From an uncultured Sphingomonas sp. (GTDB lineage: Bacteria > Pseudomonadota > Alphaproteobacteria > Sphingomonadales > Sphingomonadaceae), in assembly GCF_902806265.1 (NCBI RefSeq), contig NZ_CADCVZ010000014.1, positions 1-54,219 of the forward strand: DNA of 54,219 bases, written 5' to 3'. The position numbers were made by a program, and so were the translations under genes. This document shows positions 23,572 to 32,731 of this stretch, piece after piece. The number at the start of each line of letters is the position of its first letter. The first letter of the stretch is position 1. A model generated the notes under the pieces. That model saw only the letters and a program-made list of their open reading frames with translations. It had not been told where the DNA came from and made no database searches.

Positions 23572-24353
23572 GAAATCTCGTCACTCATCATCAACAGGAG
23601 GTCGCGCCAGGCGTGCGCCTTATCGGACGGGCGTTGCAGCAGCTGCCGCGGGTGGAGGGTCGCCACTGCAGGTACGCCATCAATGCGATGGGTCCGCCCA
23701 CGCGCCTGAACAGCGGCTTGACCGAGCAGCGCCCGGGAAGGGCCATCGCCCAGCAGAAGAATGCGCTTGGGGCCGACCAAGGCGATGTGCTGCCGCATGG
23801 TCTGGGCGCAGCGTTCCAGGCTTGGTGCGTCGATGCGCTGACCTGGCGCCGGAAAGCAGGACAAGGAGGCGACATAGGCTTGTTCTGGCGCCAGCCCGGC
23901 CGCCTTGAGCATGCGGGTCGTAAGCTCCCAGGCCTCGCCGCCGATCGGCTTGCCTTCCGCCGCGCACTCCCGGCTGGGCAGGTCGCTGATCAACATGACC
24001 TCGGCTGCGGCCGGCCCGTGAGGCAATGCGCGAGCCGCTCCCGAGTGGAACAGCGGAAGGTCGCTGGCTTGCTTCAGCCAGGCATGAAAGGCCTGAAGGC
24101 TGTCGGGAGCGCTTTCCCGCTGCGCGTCGGCCCCATGCCTTGGATGGAGGTCGCCGCCTGGCTGATCACGTCCATCGCTGGACGCTGCCGGGAACGGGAC
24201 AGGTGAGGCTTGCTTCAACCAATTGCGCGGCCGCTCGGCCACCGCAACATCGACGCCTGCGTCCAGCCACCAGCTCAACAAGCTGGCCGCTTCCGCTTGA
24301 TCGAAGCGTCCGGACTCCCCACCCATAGGGTGTAGCATAGCGCCCGCAGCCAT
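23568..24353 (-). CDS. Uracil-DNA glycosylase family protein (family 4-like, divergent)
   Basis: A 261-residue protein with the UDG fold. The motif 1 region (VMLISDLPSRECAAEGKPIG, then GEAWELTTRMLKAAGL) is divergent from the canonical GEAPG. The C-terminal part has LVGPKRILLLGDGPSRALLG, and TLHPRQLLQRPSDKAHAWRD matches the motif 2 histidine-proline loop. The start is taken as ATG 24353 (AAGGCGG upstream); ATGs at 24338 and 24326 are alternatives, and anything further upstream runs antisense into the ETF-QO gene. It may excise deaminated bases, but the weak motif 1 leaves activity open. The stop overlaps the transglycosylase start. Confidence 0.8.
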   Translation of the reverse strand: MAAGAMLHPMGGESGRFDQAEAASLLSWWLDAGVDVAVAERPRNWLKQASPVPFPAASSDGRDQPGGDLHPRHGADAQRESAPDSLQAFHAWLKQASDLPLFHSGAARALPHGPAAAEVMLISDLPSRECAAEGKPIGGEAWELTTRMLKAAGLAPEQAYVASLSCFPAPGQRIDAPSLERCAQTMRQHIALVGPKRILLLGDGPSRALLGQAAVQARGRTHRIDGVPAVATLHPRQLLQRPSDKAHAWRDLLLMMSDEIS

Positions 24354-24414
24354 TGACGCCACCGCCTTGTGAGGGGCAGGGGACCAACTTGCTGCCAAGT
24401 CGAGAGAATTGCCC

Positions 24415-26067
24415 GTGAGCCATCGCGAGTCCATGGAATATGACGTTGTTATCGTCGGGGCTGGTCCCGCCGGGCTGTCAGCGGCAATCCGGCTGAAGCA
24501 GCTGGCGAACGAAGGCGGGCGCGATCTCTCGGTCTGCATTCTGGAGAAAGGCTCGGAGGTCGGCGCGCACATCATGTCGGGCGCGGTGATCGATCCCAAG
24601 GGGCTCGACGAGCTGCTACCCGACTGGCGGGAAGACGAGAGCTGCCTGCTCAATCGGGTGCCGGTGACGTCCAACCAGCACTGGGTACTGACCAAGGCGA
24701 AGAGCTTCAGCTTTCCGCACCTGATGATGCCGAGCTTTCTCGACAACAAGGGCATGTTCACGGGCAGCCTGGCGAACCTGTGCCGCTGGCTGGCCGGCAA
24801 GGCGGAGGAGCTGGGAGTTGAGATCTTCCCCGGCTTTCCCGCTGCCGAGGTGCTCTACAACGAGGACGGCTCGGTCAAGGGCGTGGCGACTGGCGACATG
24901 GGAATTGCGCGCGACGGCACGCACCGTGCCGACTACCAGCCGGGCATGGAGATCCACGCTCGCTACAGTTTCTTCGCGGAAGGCGCGCGGGGGAGCCTGA
25001 CCAAGCAGCTCAAGCGCGCCTTTGATCTCGAAAAGAACTGCCAGCCGCAGGTCTACGGGATTGGCATCAAGGAGCTGTGGGACACCGATCCGGCCAAGCA
25101 TGTGCCGGGGACTGTGGTCCATACGCAGGGCTGGCCGCTGGATGATGCCTGGGGCGGTGGGTGGATCTACCACCAGGCCAACAACCAGGTCTCGATCGGG
25201 TTCGTGGTGGCGCTATCGTACAAGAACCCGCACCTCTCGCCGTTCGACGAGATGCAGCGGTGGAAGCAGCACCCGGCGATCCGCCCATTGCTGGAGGGCG
25301 GCCGGCGCGTGTCCTACGGGGCACGGGTGATCAACGAGGGCGGTTACCAGTCCATTCCGCAGCTGGCGTTCCCTGGCGGCGCGCTGATCGGCTGCTCGGC
25401 CGGCTTCGTGAACGTGCCGCGGATCAAGGGCACGCACACTGCGATGAAGTCGGGCATGCTGGCGGCTGAGGCGGCGTTCGAGGCGATCGCTGCGGATCGC
25501 CGCGGCGACGTGCTGGAGGGCTACGAGCCGGCGGTTCGCAACGGCTGGATCGGGCAGGAATTGCAGAAGGTCCGCAACGCAGAGCCTGCGGTGGCCAAGC
25601 TCGGCTCAACCATCGGCACGCTGGTCGCCGGCACCGACATGTGGATGCGGCAGCTGAAGATCGGCCTGCCGGTCACCATGAAGCATGTGCCTGACCACAC
25701 CACCCTGCTGCGCCGGGACATCGCGCCCAAAATCAATTATCCCAAGCCCGACGGTGTCATCAGTTTCGATAAGCTGTCCTCCGTGTTCATCTCGAACACC
25801 AACCATGAGGAGGACCAGCCGATCCACCTGACGCTCAACGACCCGGCGATCCCCACGCGGGTAAACCTGCCCGACTACGACGGTCCGGAGCAGCGTTACT
25901 GCCCCGCGGGCGTGTACGAGTACGTCGAGGAGGATGGAGCGCCCAGGCTGCAGATCAACGCGCAGAATTGCGTGCACTGCAAGACCTGCGACATCAAGGA
26001 TCCTCGCCAGAACATCAACTGGGTGACTCCGGAGGGCGGCGGTGGCCCCAATTACCCGAATATGTAG
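24415..26067 (+). CDS. Electron transfer flavoprotein-ubiquinone oxidoreductase
   Basis: A 550-residue membrane-associated flavoprotein passing electrons from ETF (fatty-acid and amino-acid dehydrogenases) to ubiquinone. The N-terminal FAD site is DVVIVGAGPAGLSAAIRLKQ; the middle has GAHIMSGAVIDPKGL and the quinone-domain GWPLDDAWGGGWIYHQ. The C-terminal [4Fe-4S] domain has CPAGVYEY and the CVHCKTCDIKDPRQNI cluster. The GTG at 24415 is chosen (GAGAGA 8 bases upstream, giving MSHRESMEYD), although ATG 24433 is possible. The length fits the family. It is divergent from the UDG gene and overlaps the next gene by 26 bases. Confidence 0.96.
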   Translation: MSHRESMEYDVVIVGAGPAGLSAAIRLKQLANEGGRDLSVCILEKGSEVGAHIMSGAVIDPKGLDELLPDWREDESCLLNRVPVTSNQHWVLTKAKSFSFPHLMMPSFLDNKGMFTGSLANLCRWLAGKAEELGVEIFPGFPAAEVLYNEDGSVKGVATGDMGIARDGTHRADYQPGMEIHARYSFFAEGARGSLTKQLKRAFDLEKNCQPQVYGIGIKELWDTDPAKHVPGTVVHTQGWPLDDAWGGGWIYHQANNQVSIGFVVALSYKNPHLSPFDEMQRWKQHPAIRPLLEGGRRVSYGARVINEGGYQSIPQLAFPGGALIGCSAGFVNVPRIKGTHTAMKSGMLAAEAAFEAIAADRRGDVLEGYEPAVRNGWIGQELQKVRNAEPAVAKLGSTIGTLVAGTDMWMRQLKIGLPVTMKHVPDHTTLLRRDIAPKINYPKPDGVISFDKLSSVFISNTNHEEDQPIHLTLNDPAIPTRVNLPDYDGPEQRYCPAGVYEYVEEDGAPRLQINAQNCVHCKTCDIKDPRQNINWVTPEGGGGPNYPNM

Positions 26068-27700
26068 CTTGGCGGGGGTGCTGCTGTGCTGCGCTGACCC
26101 GGCCTCCGCACGGATCGATCTGGCGCGGCCGAGCGGTCCGACGACTTTTGTCGGCGCACGCGCGGCGGAGCTGACCGGCGACCCGCGCCGCGCCGCTCTG
26201 CTCTACGCGGCGCTGGCCGCCAGCGAGCCGGGCAACCAGCTTGTCGCCGATCGCGCGATCAGCCAAGCGATTGCGGCTGGCGATCTCAAGCTTGCCCTGC
26301 AGCTTACGGGCCGGCGCTCGCCCGCGAGCCTGCCGGTCGACGCCCGCCTGCTGCTCGCCGCCGACCGGCTCAAGAACGGCAAGGAGCGGGACGCCGTCGC
26401 CATTCTCCGCCTCCGCGGAGGTGGAGCGGAGCTCAACTTTCTGGCGCCCTTTGTCGAGGCCTGGAGCGAGCGAAGGATCAGGGCTGCCCTCGACCGCTTG
26501 AACTCGGTTCCGCCGGCAAGCGCGACTGCGGCCTACGTACCCGAACATCGCGCTCTGCTGCTCCTCCGAGCGCGCCGCATCGCCGAGGCCGAGCCGTTCG
26601 TGACGCAGGCGCTCCAGGTGGGCGGTGGGCGCGAGACCCGGCTACGGCTGGCGTTTGCCGACGCTTACTACCGCGCAGGCGATCGCGCCCGGGCAGCGCG
26701 GATGCTGGTGGCGCGAGACGTAGCGCTTGACCCGGCGCGCAGGCAGGTCGTGGCCGGCTCGGCGCCGGGAGCCGGCGTCACGACGCCGGCCGAGGCATTT
26801 GCCGAGCTGCTGACGGCGCTGGCGATCGATCTCCAGCGGGCCGAGATCGGCGGTCTGCCGCTTGCCGCCATGCAGGTCGCCCGGCATGCGGCGCCACGCA
26901 CTCCGACCACCCCGGTGCTGCTTGGCATATTGCTGACCGAGGCGGACCGGCTCGATGACGCGCTGGTGCTGTTGCGGTCCGTTGAAGAGGGCGCCCCCTT
27001 CGCGGCGCAAGCGCGCGATGCCGAGGTGCGGGCGCTCACCCGCGCCGCCCGGCTGGAGGAGGCGTTGGCGCGGGCAAGGGCCTTTGTGGCGTCGGGCACA
27101 GCCAACGCCAACGACTGGTCGCGCCTGGGCGACGTGCTGGACGAGATGGGCCGGTCAGGCGAAGCGGCCGATGCGTTCGGCCGTGCGGTCGCGCTGGTCG
27201 AAGCCGGTGGCTCCGGGCCCGAGCTGTGGCAGCTCCATCTGCTGCGCGGCGCGATGCTGGAGGAAAGCGACCGCTGGCCGCAAGCCAAGATATCGCTGGA
27301 GGCAGCCCGGCGCCTGGCCCCGCGTAACGCGATGGTGCTCAACTATCTCGGCTATGCGCAGCTCGAACGTGGGGAAAACCTGGACGGTGCGGAAGCACTG
27401 ATTGCCGAAGCGCACCGGCTCGCGCCGGATGATGCCTCCATCACCGACTCGCTTGGTTGGGCTCAGTTCAAGCGCGGACGGCAACAGGAGGCGATCGCCA
27501 CCCTGCAGCGCGCTGCGGCGGCCGACCCAAGCGAAACCGAGATCCACGAGCATCTGGGAGATGCCCTTTATACCGTGGGCCGGAAGTTCGAGGCGCGGCA
27601 TGCCTGGCAGGCGGCGCTGCTTACTGCGGAAGATGACGTCAAGGCGCGGATCGAAGGCAAGCTTGGCGCTGGGCTGAGCGCCGCCAACGCCGCTCCTTGA
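26042..27700 (+). CDS. Secreted tetratricopeptide-repeat protein
   Basis: A 552-residue protein with an N-terminal signal (MAPITRICSLAGVLLCCADP, cleaved near ASA) and many TPR-like helical pairs. The best are in the last third: AKISLEAARRLAPRNAMVLN, YLGYAQLERGENLDGAEALI, AHRLAPDDASITDSLGWAQF. This matches the alphaproteobacterial TPR proteins that commonly follow ETF-QO; they probably scaffold envelope complexes. The start (GTG) lies inside the ETF-QO gene and its stop overlaps the ispE ATG (TGATG), so expression is coupled on both sides. Confidence 0.85.
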   Translation: MAPITRICSLAGVLLCCADPASARIDLARPSGPTTFVGARAAELTGDPRRAALLYAALAASEPGNQLVADRAISQAIAAGDLKLALQLTGRRSPASLPVDARLLLAADRLKNGKERDAVAILRLRGGGAELNFLAPFVEAWSERRIRAALDRLNSVPPASATAAYVPEHRALLLLRARRIAEAEPFVTQALQVGGGRETRLRLAFADAYYRAGDRARAARMLVARDVALDPARRQVVAGSAPGAGVTTPAEAFAELLTALAIDLQRAEIGGLPLAAMQVARHAAPRTPTTPVLLGILLTEADRLDDALVLLRSVEEGAPFAAQARDAEVRALTRAARLEEALARARAFVASGTANANDWSRLGDVLDEMGRSGEAADAFGRAVALVEAGGSGPELWQLHLLRGAMLEESDRWPQAKISLEAARRLAPRNAMVLNYLGYAQLERGENLDGAEALIAEAHRLAPDDASITDSLGWAQFKRGRQQEAIATLQRAAAADPSETEIHEHLGDALYTVGRKFEARHAWQAALLTAEDDVKARIEGKLGAGLSAANAAP

Positions 27701-28515
27701 TGCAGGTCGAGGCCGGCCGCTGGAGCGAGCTTGCTCCGGCCAAGCTCAACCTCGCGCTGCACGTGCGCGGCCGGCTGGCGGACGGGCGGCATGCGTTGGA
27801 AACGCTGTTTGCCTTCTGCACGGACGGCGATCGCCTGTGGGCGGAGCCTGCGGACGAACTCAGCCTTGCCGTTCGAGGCCCCTTTGCGGACGCGCTGACG
27901 GGCCACGACAATCTAGTCATGCGCGCCGCGAAGATGTTGCAGCGACGCGCGGACACCGAGCAAGGCGCTGCGCTGACTCTCGACAAGGCGTTGCCGGTCG
28001 CTTCGGGCATCGGCGGCGGGTCGGCGGACGCCGCGGCGGCGTTGCGCCTGCTTTCCGACATGTGGAGCATCGATCCGGCCCATGCCGCGGCGATCGCACC
28101 GGAGCTCGGCAGCGACGTTCCGGCCTGTCTGCTCAGCATGACAACGCGGGGCGAAGGCGCCGGCGACCGGCTCGAGCTGGTCGATGCTGCGGTGGCCGGC
28201 ACGCCGGTGTTGCTGGTCAATCCGGGTGTCGCGCTGTCCACGGGCGGGGTCTTCGCGCGGTGGAGCGGGCAGGACCTTGGCCCGCTGACCGAGTGGCGTG
28301 CCGGGCGCAACGATCTCGAGCCGGCTGCGCGGAGCCTGGTGCCCGAGGTGGGCAGCGTGCTCGACTGGCTCGCCGGGCAGGATGGCGCACAGCTGGCGCG
28401 CATGTCGGGTTCGGGGGCGACCTGCTTCGCGCTGTTCGAAAACGAAGCCTGCCGTGACCTTGCGGGGGGCTGCTGCCCACCGGAGTGGTGGCATCTGGCG
28501 ACCAGCTTGCGCTAG
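27700..28515 (+). CDS. ispE: 4-diphosphocytidyl-2-C-methyl-D-erythritol kinase
   Basis: A 271-residue GHMP kinase of the non-mevalonate isoprenoid pathway, phosphorylating CDP-methylerythritol at the 2-hydroxyl. The substrate-binding lysine region is LAPAKLNLALHV near the N-terminus, the ATP loop is LPVASGIGGGSADAAAALRL (about 98-117), and the C-terminal GHMP motif is ARMSGSGATCFALF. All are intact. The ATG at 27700 overlaps the upstream stop. It is the third gene of a compact rightward operon. Confidence 0.95.
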   Translation: MQVEAGRWSELAPAKLNLALHVRGRLADGRHALETLFAFCTDGDRLWAEPADELSLAVRGPFADALTGHDNLVMRAAKMLQRRADTEQGAALTLDKALPVASGIGGGSADAAAALRLLSDMWSIDPAHAAAIAPELGSDVPACLLSMTTRGEGAGDRLELVDAAVAGTPVLLVNPGVALSTGGVFARWSGQDLGPLTEWRAGRNDLEPAARSLVPEVGSVLDWLAGQDGAQLARMSGSGATCFALFENEACRDLAGGCCPPEWWHLATSLR

Positions 28516-28524
28516 GCCGCGTTG

Positions 28525-29883
28525 GTGACCGGACGCCCAATCCTGACCGCTGCTCGAATGCGCGCCGCTGAAGAGGCCGTGATCGCGGCGGGCACCTCGA
28601 CCGAGCGGTTGATGGAGCGGGCTGGCGCCTGCCTCGCCGAGGCTGCCCTGCGCTTCGCCGGCCCTGCCGACACGCTGCTGCTGTGCGGGCCCGGCAACAA
28701 CGGCGGCGACGGCTATGTTGCGGCACGCCTGTTGCGGGAACGTGGGGTAGGGGTCCGGGTGGCATCCCTCGGCGCTCCGGCAACGCCTGCGGCGAAGTGG
28801 GCTAGAGCCGCGTGGGATGGCACGATCGAGCCGATCGCGGCAGCGCCGCCCGCTCCGCTGCTCATCGATTGCCTGTTCGGCATCGGCCTCAAGTGCGGCC
28901 TGGACGATGCCCTTGCGAGCGATCTGCGCCGGCTCAGCGATGGAGCGCGGCTCCGGATCGCCTGCGACCTTCCGAGCGGGGTGGATGCGGACACAGGCGA
29001 GCTGCTGTCTTCCATTCCGGATGCCGACATGACCGTGGCCTTTGGCGCGCTGAAGCCGGCGCACCGGCTGATGCCGGCCATGGCGCAGATGGGTAAAGTC
29101 GTCTCGGGCGACATTGGCGTGCCGACAGGCGGAGGCTGGCTGGAAATCGGCCGTCCCGAGCTGCCTGGGTTGGACGTGGGGGGGCACAAGTTTACCCGCG
29201 GGCTAGTCCATGCGTTGGCCGGCAAGATGCCGGGCGCGATCGCCCTCGCGGCCACCGCTGCTGCCCGGACCGGAACCGGCTATGTGCGCGTCAGCACGTC
29301 GCGCGCGATCGATGGCCTGCCCGCGGCCGTGGTGCAGACCGACACCGCCATGATCAACGATCCCCGGATCGGCTGCCTGCTCGTCGGGCCGGGCATGGGC
29401 GATCTTCCCCAAGTCCTGACGCTCGCGCTGACGTCGCATGCACCCAAGGTGATCGATGCCGATGCAATCGGCCAGGTTGGCGAGCCGGAGCGGCTGCGCG
29501 GGCATGACGCCATCCTTTCTCCGCACGCCGGTGAGTTCGCACGGCTGTTCGGCGAGCTGCCTGGAAGCAAGTCGGAGCGCGCCCTTGCCGCCGCCGAAAA
29601 ATCGGGCGCAGTCGTCGTCTACAAGGGTCCGGATACACTCGTGGCAAGTCCCGACGGGCGGCTCGGCTTCGCTCCGCCGGCACCCGCCTGGCTGGCGAGC
29701 GCGGGCACGGGCGACGTGCTCGCCGGGATGATCGCGGCGCTGCGGGCACGCGGGATGCCGAGCTTCGATGCCGCTTGCGCAGCGGTCTGGCTCCACGGGC
29801 GAGCGGCCGAGCTGGCTGGCCCGCAGATGATCGCCGACGATCTCGCCGCCGCCATCCCCCACGCGCTCGCACTCTGCCCGTGA
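28525..29883 (+). CDS. nnrDE: Bifunctional NAD(P)H-hydrate repair enzyme
   Basis: A 452-residue fusion of an NAD(P)HX epimerase (N-terminal YjeF_N; GPGNNGGDGYVAARLL near residue 60 and ACDLPSGVDADTGE near 150) and an ADP-dependent NAD(P)HX dehydratase (C-terminal carbohydrate-kinase-like; LSPHAGEFARLFG, VYKGPDTLVASPDG, SAGTGDVLAGMIAAL). It repairs hydrated nicotinamide cofactors. The start is assigned to GTG 28525 (MTGRPILTAARM). The stop overlaps the next gene as GTGA. Both active-site regions look complete. Confidence 0.93.
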   Translation: MTGRPILTAARMRAAEEAVIAAGTSTERLMERAGACLAEAALRFAGPADTLLLCGPGNNGGDGYVAARLLRERGVGVRVASLGAPATPAAKWARAAWDGTIEPIAAAPPAPLLIDCLFGIGLKCGLDDALASDLRRLSDGARLRIACDLPSGVDADTGELLSSIPDADMTVAFGALKPAHRLMPAMAQMGKVVSGDIGVPTGGGWLEIGRPELPGLDVGGHKFTRGLVHALAGKMPGAIALAATAAARTGTGYVRVSTSRAIDGLPAAVVQTDTAMINDPRIGCLLVGPGMGDLPQVLTLALTSHAPKVIDADAIGQVGEPERLRGHDAILSPHAGEFARLFGELPGSKSERALAAAEKSGAVVVYKGPDTLVASPDGRLGFAPPAPAWLASAGTGDVLAGMIAALRARGMPSFDAACAAVWLHGRAAELAGPQMIADDLAAAIPHALALCP

Positions 29884-31052
29884 GCGAGCCGATCGTCCGT
29901 ATCGCCGCCCGCGGGGATGGCGTGACTGCGTCCGGCCGGCATGCGGCGCTGGCCGCACCCGGCGACCTTCTCCATGAGGACGCCACGTTGACGCCCGGAC
30001 CGATGCACCAGGCGCCGCCATGCCGCCACTTCCCACAATGCGGGGGGTGCCAGCTGCAGCATGTCGCCGATGCCGCCTACCGCCTGTACCTGCGAGACCG
30101 CGTCGCATCGGCGTTGGCCCAGCATGGGCTCGAGACTGAGGTGCGCGAGCCGCACCTGTCCCCGCCCAATAGTCGCCGCCGCGCGACGCTGAGGGCGATG
30201 CGCCTTCGCAAGGGCGTGGCGATTGGTTTCAACGAAGAGCGATCGCACCGCATTGTCGACATTCGCGAGTGCCATATCCTTCGTCCGGAACTGTTCGCCT
30301 TAGTGGCGCCGCTGCGCCGATTGCTGGGTGAGCTGGCAGGAGGCGACCGGATTTCCGAGGTGCGGCTTACCTTGTGTGATCAAGGCGTCGACTTGGCGCT
30401 CTCCAAGGTCGCAGTTAAAAGCCTGGCGGCAGCCGAAGCACTCACCGGCTTTGCCGAGCGGCATCGGCTGGCCCGGCTCAGCCTGGACGAGGGTTTTGGT
30501 GCGGAGATCCGCTACGAGCCCGTACCTGCAACTGTGACCCTGTCCGGCGTGCCCGTGCCGCTGCCTCCCGGCGCGTTCCTGCAGGCCACGGAGGATGGCG
30601 AGGCTGCGCTGGTCGAAGCCGTGCGTGAAGGCACTGGCGGAGCTCGCCGGGTGGCCGACCTGTTTGCAGGCCTCGGCACCTTTGCGCTTTCACTTGGTCA
30701 GCTGGTGTACGCAGCCGAAGCTTGGCAAGCCGCGGTTGTGGCGCTGAGGGCGGCACGGCCCGATATGGCTACTGAGCACCGCGATCTTTACCGCCGCCCC
30801 TTGTCCGCGGATGAGCTCGGGCGGTTCGAGGCGGTTGTCCTTGATCCCCCCCGCGCCGGCGCGGCCGAGCAGGTGCGGGAGCTTGCCGGCTCAGCCGTTC
30901 CGCGGGTCGCCTACGTCAGCTGCAACCCCGCGACGTTCGCCCGCGATGCACGGACCCTGGTCGATGGCGGCTTCCGGCTGAATTGGGTGCAGCCGGTGGG
31001 TCAGTTCCGCTGGTCGACCCATGTGGAGCTTGCCGCCGCCTTTGCGCGCTAG
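29880..31052 (+). CDS. Class I SAM-dependent RNA 5-methyluridine methyltransferase (RlmD/TrmA family)
   Basis: A 390-residue protein with a reduced N-terminal TRAM-like segment and an iron-sulfur motif (CRHFPQCGGCQLQH plus the Cys in RECHIL). The catalytic domain has the SAM site VADLFAGLGTFALSL, the conserved VLDPPRAGA, and the nucleophilic cysteine in YVSCNPATFARDAR. This is the RlmD/RlmC/TrmA fold methylating U5 of rRNA or tRNA; which uridine cannot be decided. The GTG start overlaps the nnrDE stop. The 3' end overlaps the convergent MAPEG gene by 4 bases. Confidence 0.92.
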   Translation: MSEPIVRIAARGDGVTASGRHAALAAPGDLLHEDATLTPGPMHQAPPCRHFPQCGGCQLQHVADAAYRLYLRDRVASALAQHGLETEVREPHLSPPNSRRRATLRAMRLRKGVAIGFNEERSHRIVDIRECHILRPELFALVAPLRRLLGELAGGDRISEVRLTLCDQGVDLALSKVAVKSLAAAEALTGFAERHRLARLSLDEGFGAEIRYEPVPATVTLSGVPVPLPPGAFLQATEDGEAALVEAVREGTGGARRVADLFAGLGTFALSLGQLVYAAEAWQAAVVALRAARPDMATEHRDLYRRPLSADELGRFEAVVLDPPRAGAAEQVRELAGSAVPRVAYVSCNPATFARDARTLVDGGFRLNWVQPVGQFRWSTHVELAAAFAR

Positions 31053-31480
31053 TGCCAGAGGCGCAAGGCCGCATGCACCGTCAGGCTGACGAGACAGAGC
31101 GTCGACAGCAGGAACAATGGGAAGCGCACGCGGACATCGTTGAAGGTCGCCTGCACCAGGCTGTGCAGCACGCGAAAGCCGACGTAACCCCATGCCAGCC
31201 AGACGTTGATCGGGTCATCGAAGTTCATCAGGATCAGTGCGAATACGATCGCGTAGAAGATCGTTGGCTGCTCCAGCAGGTGCATGTAATTGTGCGCGGG
31301 CCAGTTCGCCCGGTCGGGCAGCACGCCCTCGAGCTGTTGCCCGCGGCCGCCGCGCTTTGCGGTGAGATTGATGCCGGCGCGCTTGGCCGCGAGACCGCGC
31401 ACGATCGCTAACCAGAACAGCATGAGCAGGGTCCAGGCGACCAGCGCCACGATCGGGCCGAGCAATGGACTATGCGGCAT
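31049..31480 (-). CDS. MAPEG family membrane protein
   Basis: A 143-residue four-helix membrane protein of the MAPEG (membrane-associated eicosanoid/glutathione metabolism) family. The typical RANWPAHNYMHLLEQPTIFY segment between helices 1 and 2 and VGFRVLHSLVQATFNDVRVR are present. Bacterial members may be glutathione S-transferases, but the substrate is unknown. It lies downstream of the deoxyhypusine-synthase-like gene, separated by an intrinsic terminator, so it presumably has its own promoter or low read-through expression. Confidence 0.88.
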   Translation of the reverse strand: MPHSPLLGPIVALVAWTLLMLFWLAIVRGLAAKRAGINLTAKRGGRGQQLEGVLPDRANWPAHNYMHLLEQPTIFYAIVFALILMNFDDPINVWLAWGYVGFRVLHSLVQATFNDVRVRFPLFLLSTLCLVSLTVHAALRLWH

Positions 31481-31481
31481 G

Positions 31482-31516
31482 AAAAACCCTCCCCCGTGTT
31501 GCTGCGGAGGAGGGTT
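31482..31516 (-). terminator. Intrinsic terminator after the deoxyhypusine-synthase-like gene
   Basis: In the leftward transcript, AACCCTCC pairs with GGAGGGTT (arms 31509-31516 and 31485-31492, 16-base loop), immediately followed by a run of T residues (complement of AAAAA at 31482-31486). This is a classical stem plus U-tract, 29 bases after the stop codon at 31545. Confidence 0.75.
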
Positions 31517-31544
31517 AGTTCATTCCGTTACAAGCGCAACGTGC

Positions 31545-32600
31545 TCAGTCGAACAGCTTGGCGAAACGCCGCGGTTCACGGTTGCGCCAATGACCGCGAT
31601 GGTAAGCATCGGACGCCAGCAGCGGCAGCACCGAAGTCGCCTCCGCGAACACCATCTGCTCGAGCGCAGTCGAGACCTTGCCCCAGCTCGCCGCCTCCTG
31701 CAGCGTCGAGGAGGAGCAGGCGCCGTCGCGCACGTCGGCGACCGTGATCTGCACGGCGTACTTGTGCACCTCGACGTCCTCGTGCCCGAGGATCTCCGCG
31801 CAGACCACCGTGTCCTGGGTGAAGTTCTTGGGCACACCGCCGCCGATCATCAGCAGGCCGGTGGTGCCCGCCTTGATCTTGATGTCGGTCAGCTCGCGGA
31901 AGTCGGCGATCGAGTCCATCGTCATGTAGCGCCGGCCTGCCTTCATCGCGTCGACCTGATGCTTGACGAGGCCGAAGCCGGCCGAGCTGTCGGTGAACGC
32001 CGGGCAGAAGATCGGCACGTCATGCTCGTAGGCGAGCTTGACGAGGCTGTTGTCCTTCTTGCCATTCTCCATAAGCCACTTGCCCATCTCCTTGATGAAC
32101 TCGCGGCTGCTATACGGACGCGGCTCGAGGGCGCTGGCGATGTCGCCGATCGTGTGATCGGTTTCCTGCAGCTTCTCTTCGTCGATGTAGGTGTCGTAGA
32201 TGCGGTCGATGTAGAGCGAGCGCAGCGTATCGTCGTCAGGGATTTCAAGCGCTTGGTAGTGCTTGTGGCCAAGCGCTTCGAAGAAATCCATGTCGACGAT
32301 GGTCGCACCCGTAGCGACGATCGCGTCGACCATGTTGTTGCGCACCAGCTCGGCGTACAGGTCCATGCAGCCGCCGGCCGAGGTCGAGCCGGCGACTACC
32401 AGTATGACCGAGCAATCGGGATCGGCAAGCATCTGGTTGTAGATGTCGGTTGCCCGGGACAGATCGCGGCTGGTGAAGCTCATCTTGCCCATCGCCTCGA
32501 CGATCGGGCGCGCGTCGAACTTGGTGATGTCGATATGCTCGACCGTGCTCGACAGCAGTTCCGCCTTGCGCGTGTCGTTGATCTTGGTCTCGGTATTCAT
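31545..32600 (-). CDS. Deoxyhypusine synthase-like protein, probable homospermidine synthase
   Basis: A 351-residue NAD-dependent enzyme of the deoxyhypusine synthase family. The catalytic lysine context EAASWGKV (about K308) is intact, as are AGSTSAGGCMDLYAELVRN and IGGGVPKNF. Bacteria lack eIF5A, so the substrate must differ; the adjacent ornithine decarboxylase supplies putrescine, pointing to aminobutyl transfer between two putrescines to give sym-homospermidine, a hallmark polyamine of Sphingomonas. The ATG at 32600 has CGGAG 6 bases upstream; the longer frame upstream runs through a palindrome and is not coding. An intrinsic terminator follows. Confidence 0.88.
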   Translation of the reverse strand: MNTETKINDTRKAELLSSTVEHIDITKFDARPIVEAMGKMSFTSRDLSRATDIYNQMLADPDCSVILVVAGSTSAGGCMDLYAELVRNNMVDAIVATGATIVDMDFFEALGHKHYQALEIPDDDTLRSLYIDRIYDTYIDEEKLQETDHTIGDIASALEPRPYSSREFIKEMGKWLMENGKKDNSLVKLAYEHDVPIFCPAFTDSSAGFGLVKHQVDAMKAGRRYMTMDSIADFRELTDIKIKAGTTGLLMIGGGVPKNFTQDTVVCAEILGHEDVEVHKYAVQITVADVRDGACSSSTLQEAASWGKVSTALEQMVFAEATSVLPLLASDAYHRGHWRNREPRRFAKLFD

Positions 32601-32617
32601 CTGATACTCCGATGCAT

Positions 32618-32642
32618 GCCCTCCCGGGCGCGCCGGGAGGGC
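32618..32642. terminator. 10-bp perfect hairpin between decarboxylase and DHS-like genes
   Basis: GCCCTCCCGG (32618-32627) and CCGGGAGGGC (32633-32642) form a perfect 10-bp stem with a 5-base loop, 90 bases after the decarboxylase stop and 18 bases before the next ATG. There is no U-tract in either direction, so it may be a weak terminator, an mRNA-stability element or an attenuator setting the ratio of the two polyamine enzymes. Confidence 0.5.
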
Positions 32643-32731
32643 CTTACACAAAGGCGTGTCGTTGGTCTCATCGGAGGGGACAGCCTCACCCTCCATGCCG
32701 CTCCGCCCATCAGGGCGAGAGCGTGTTCCGT

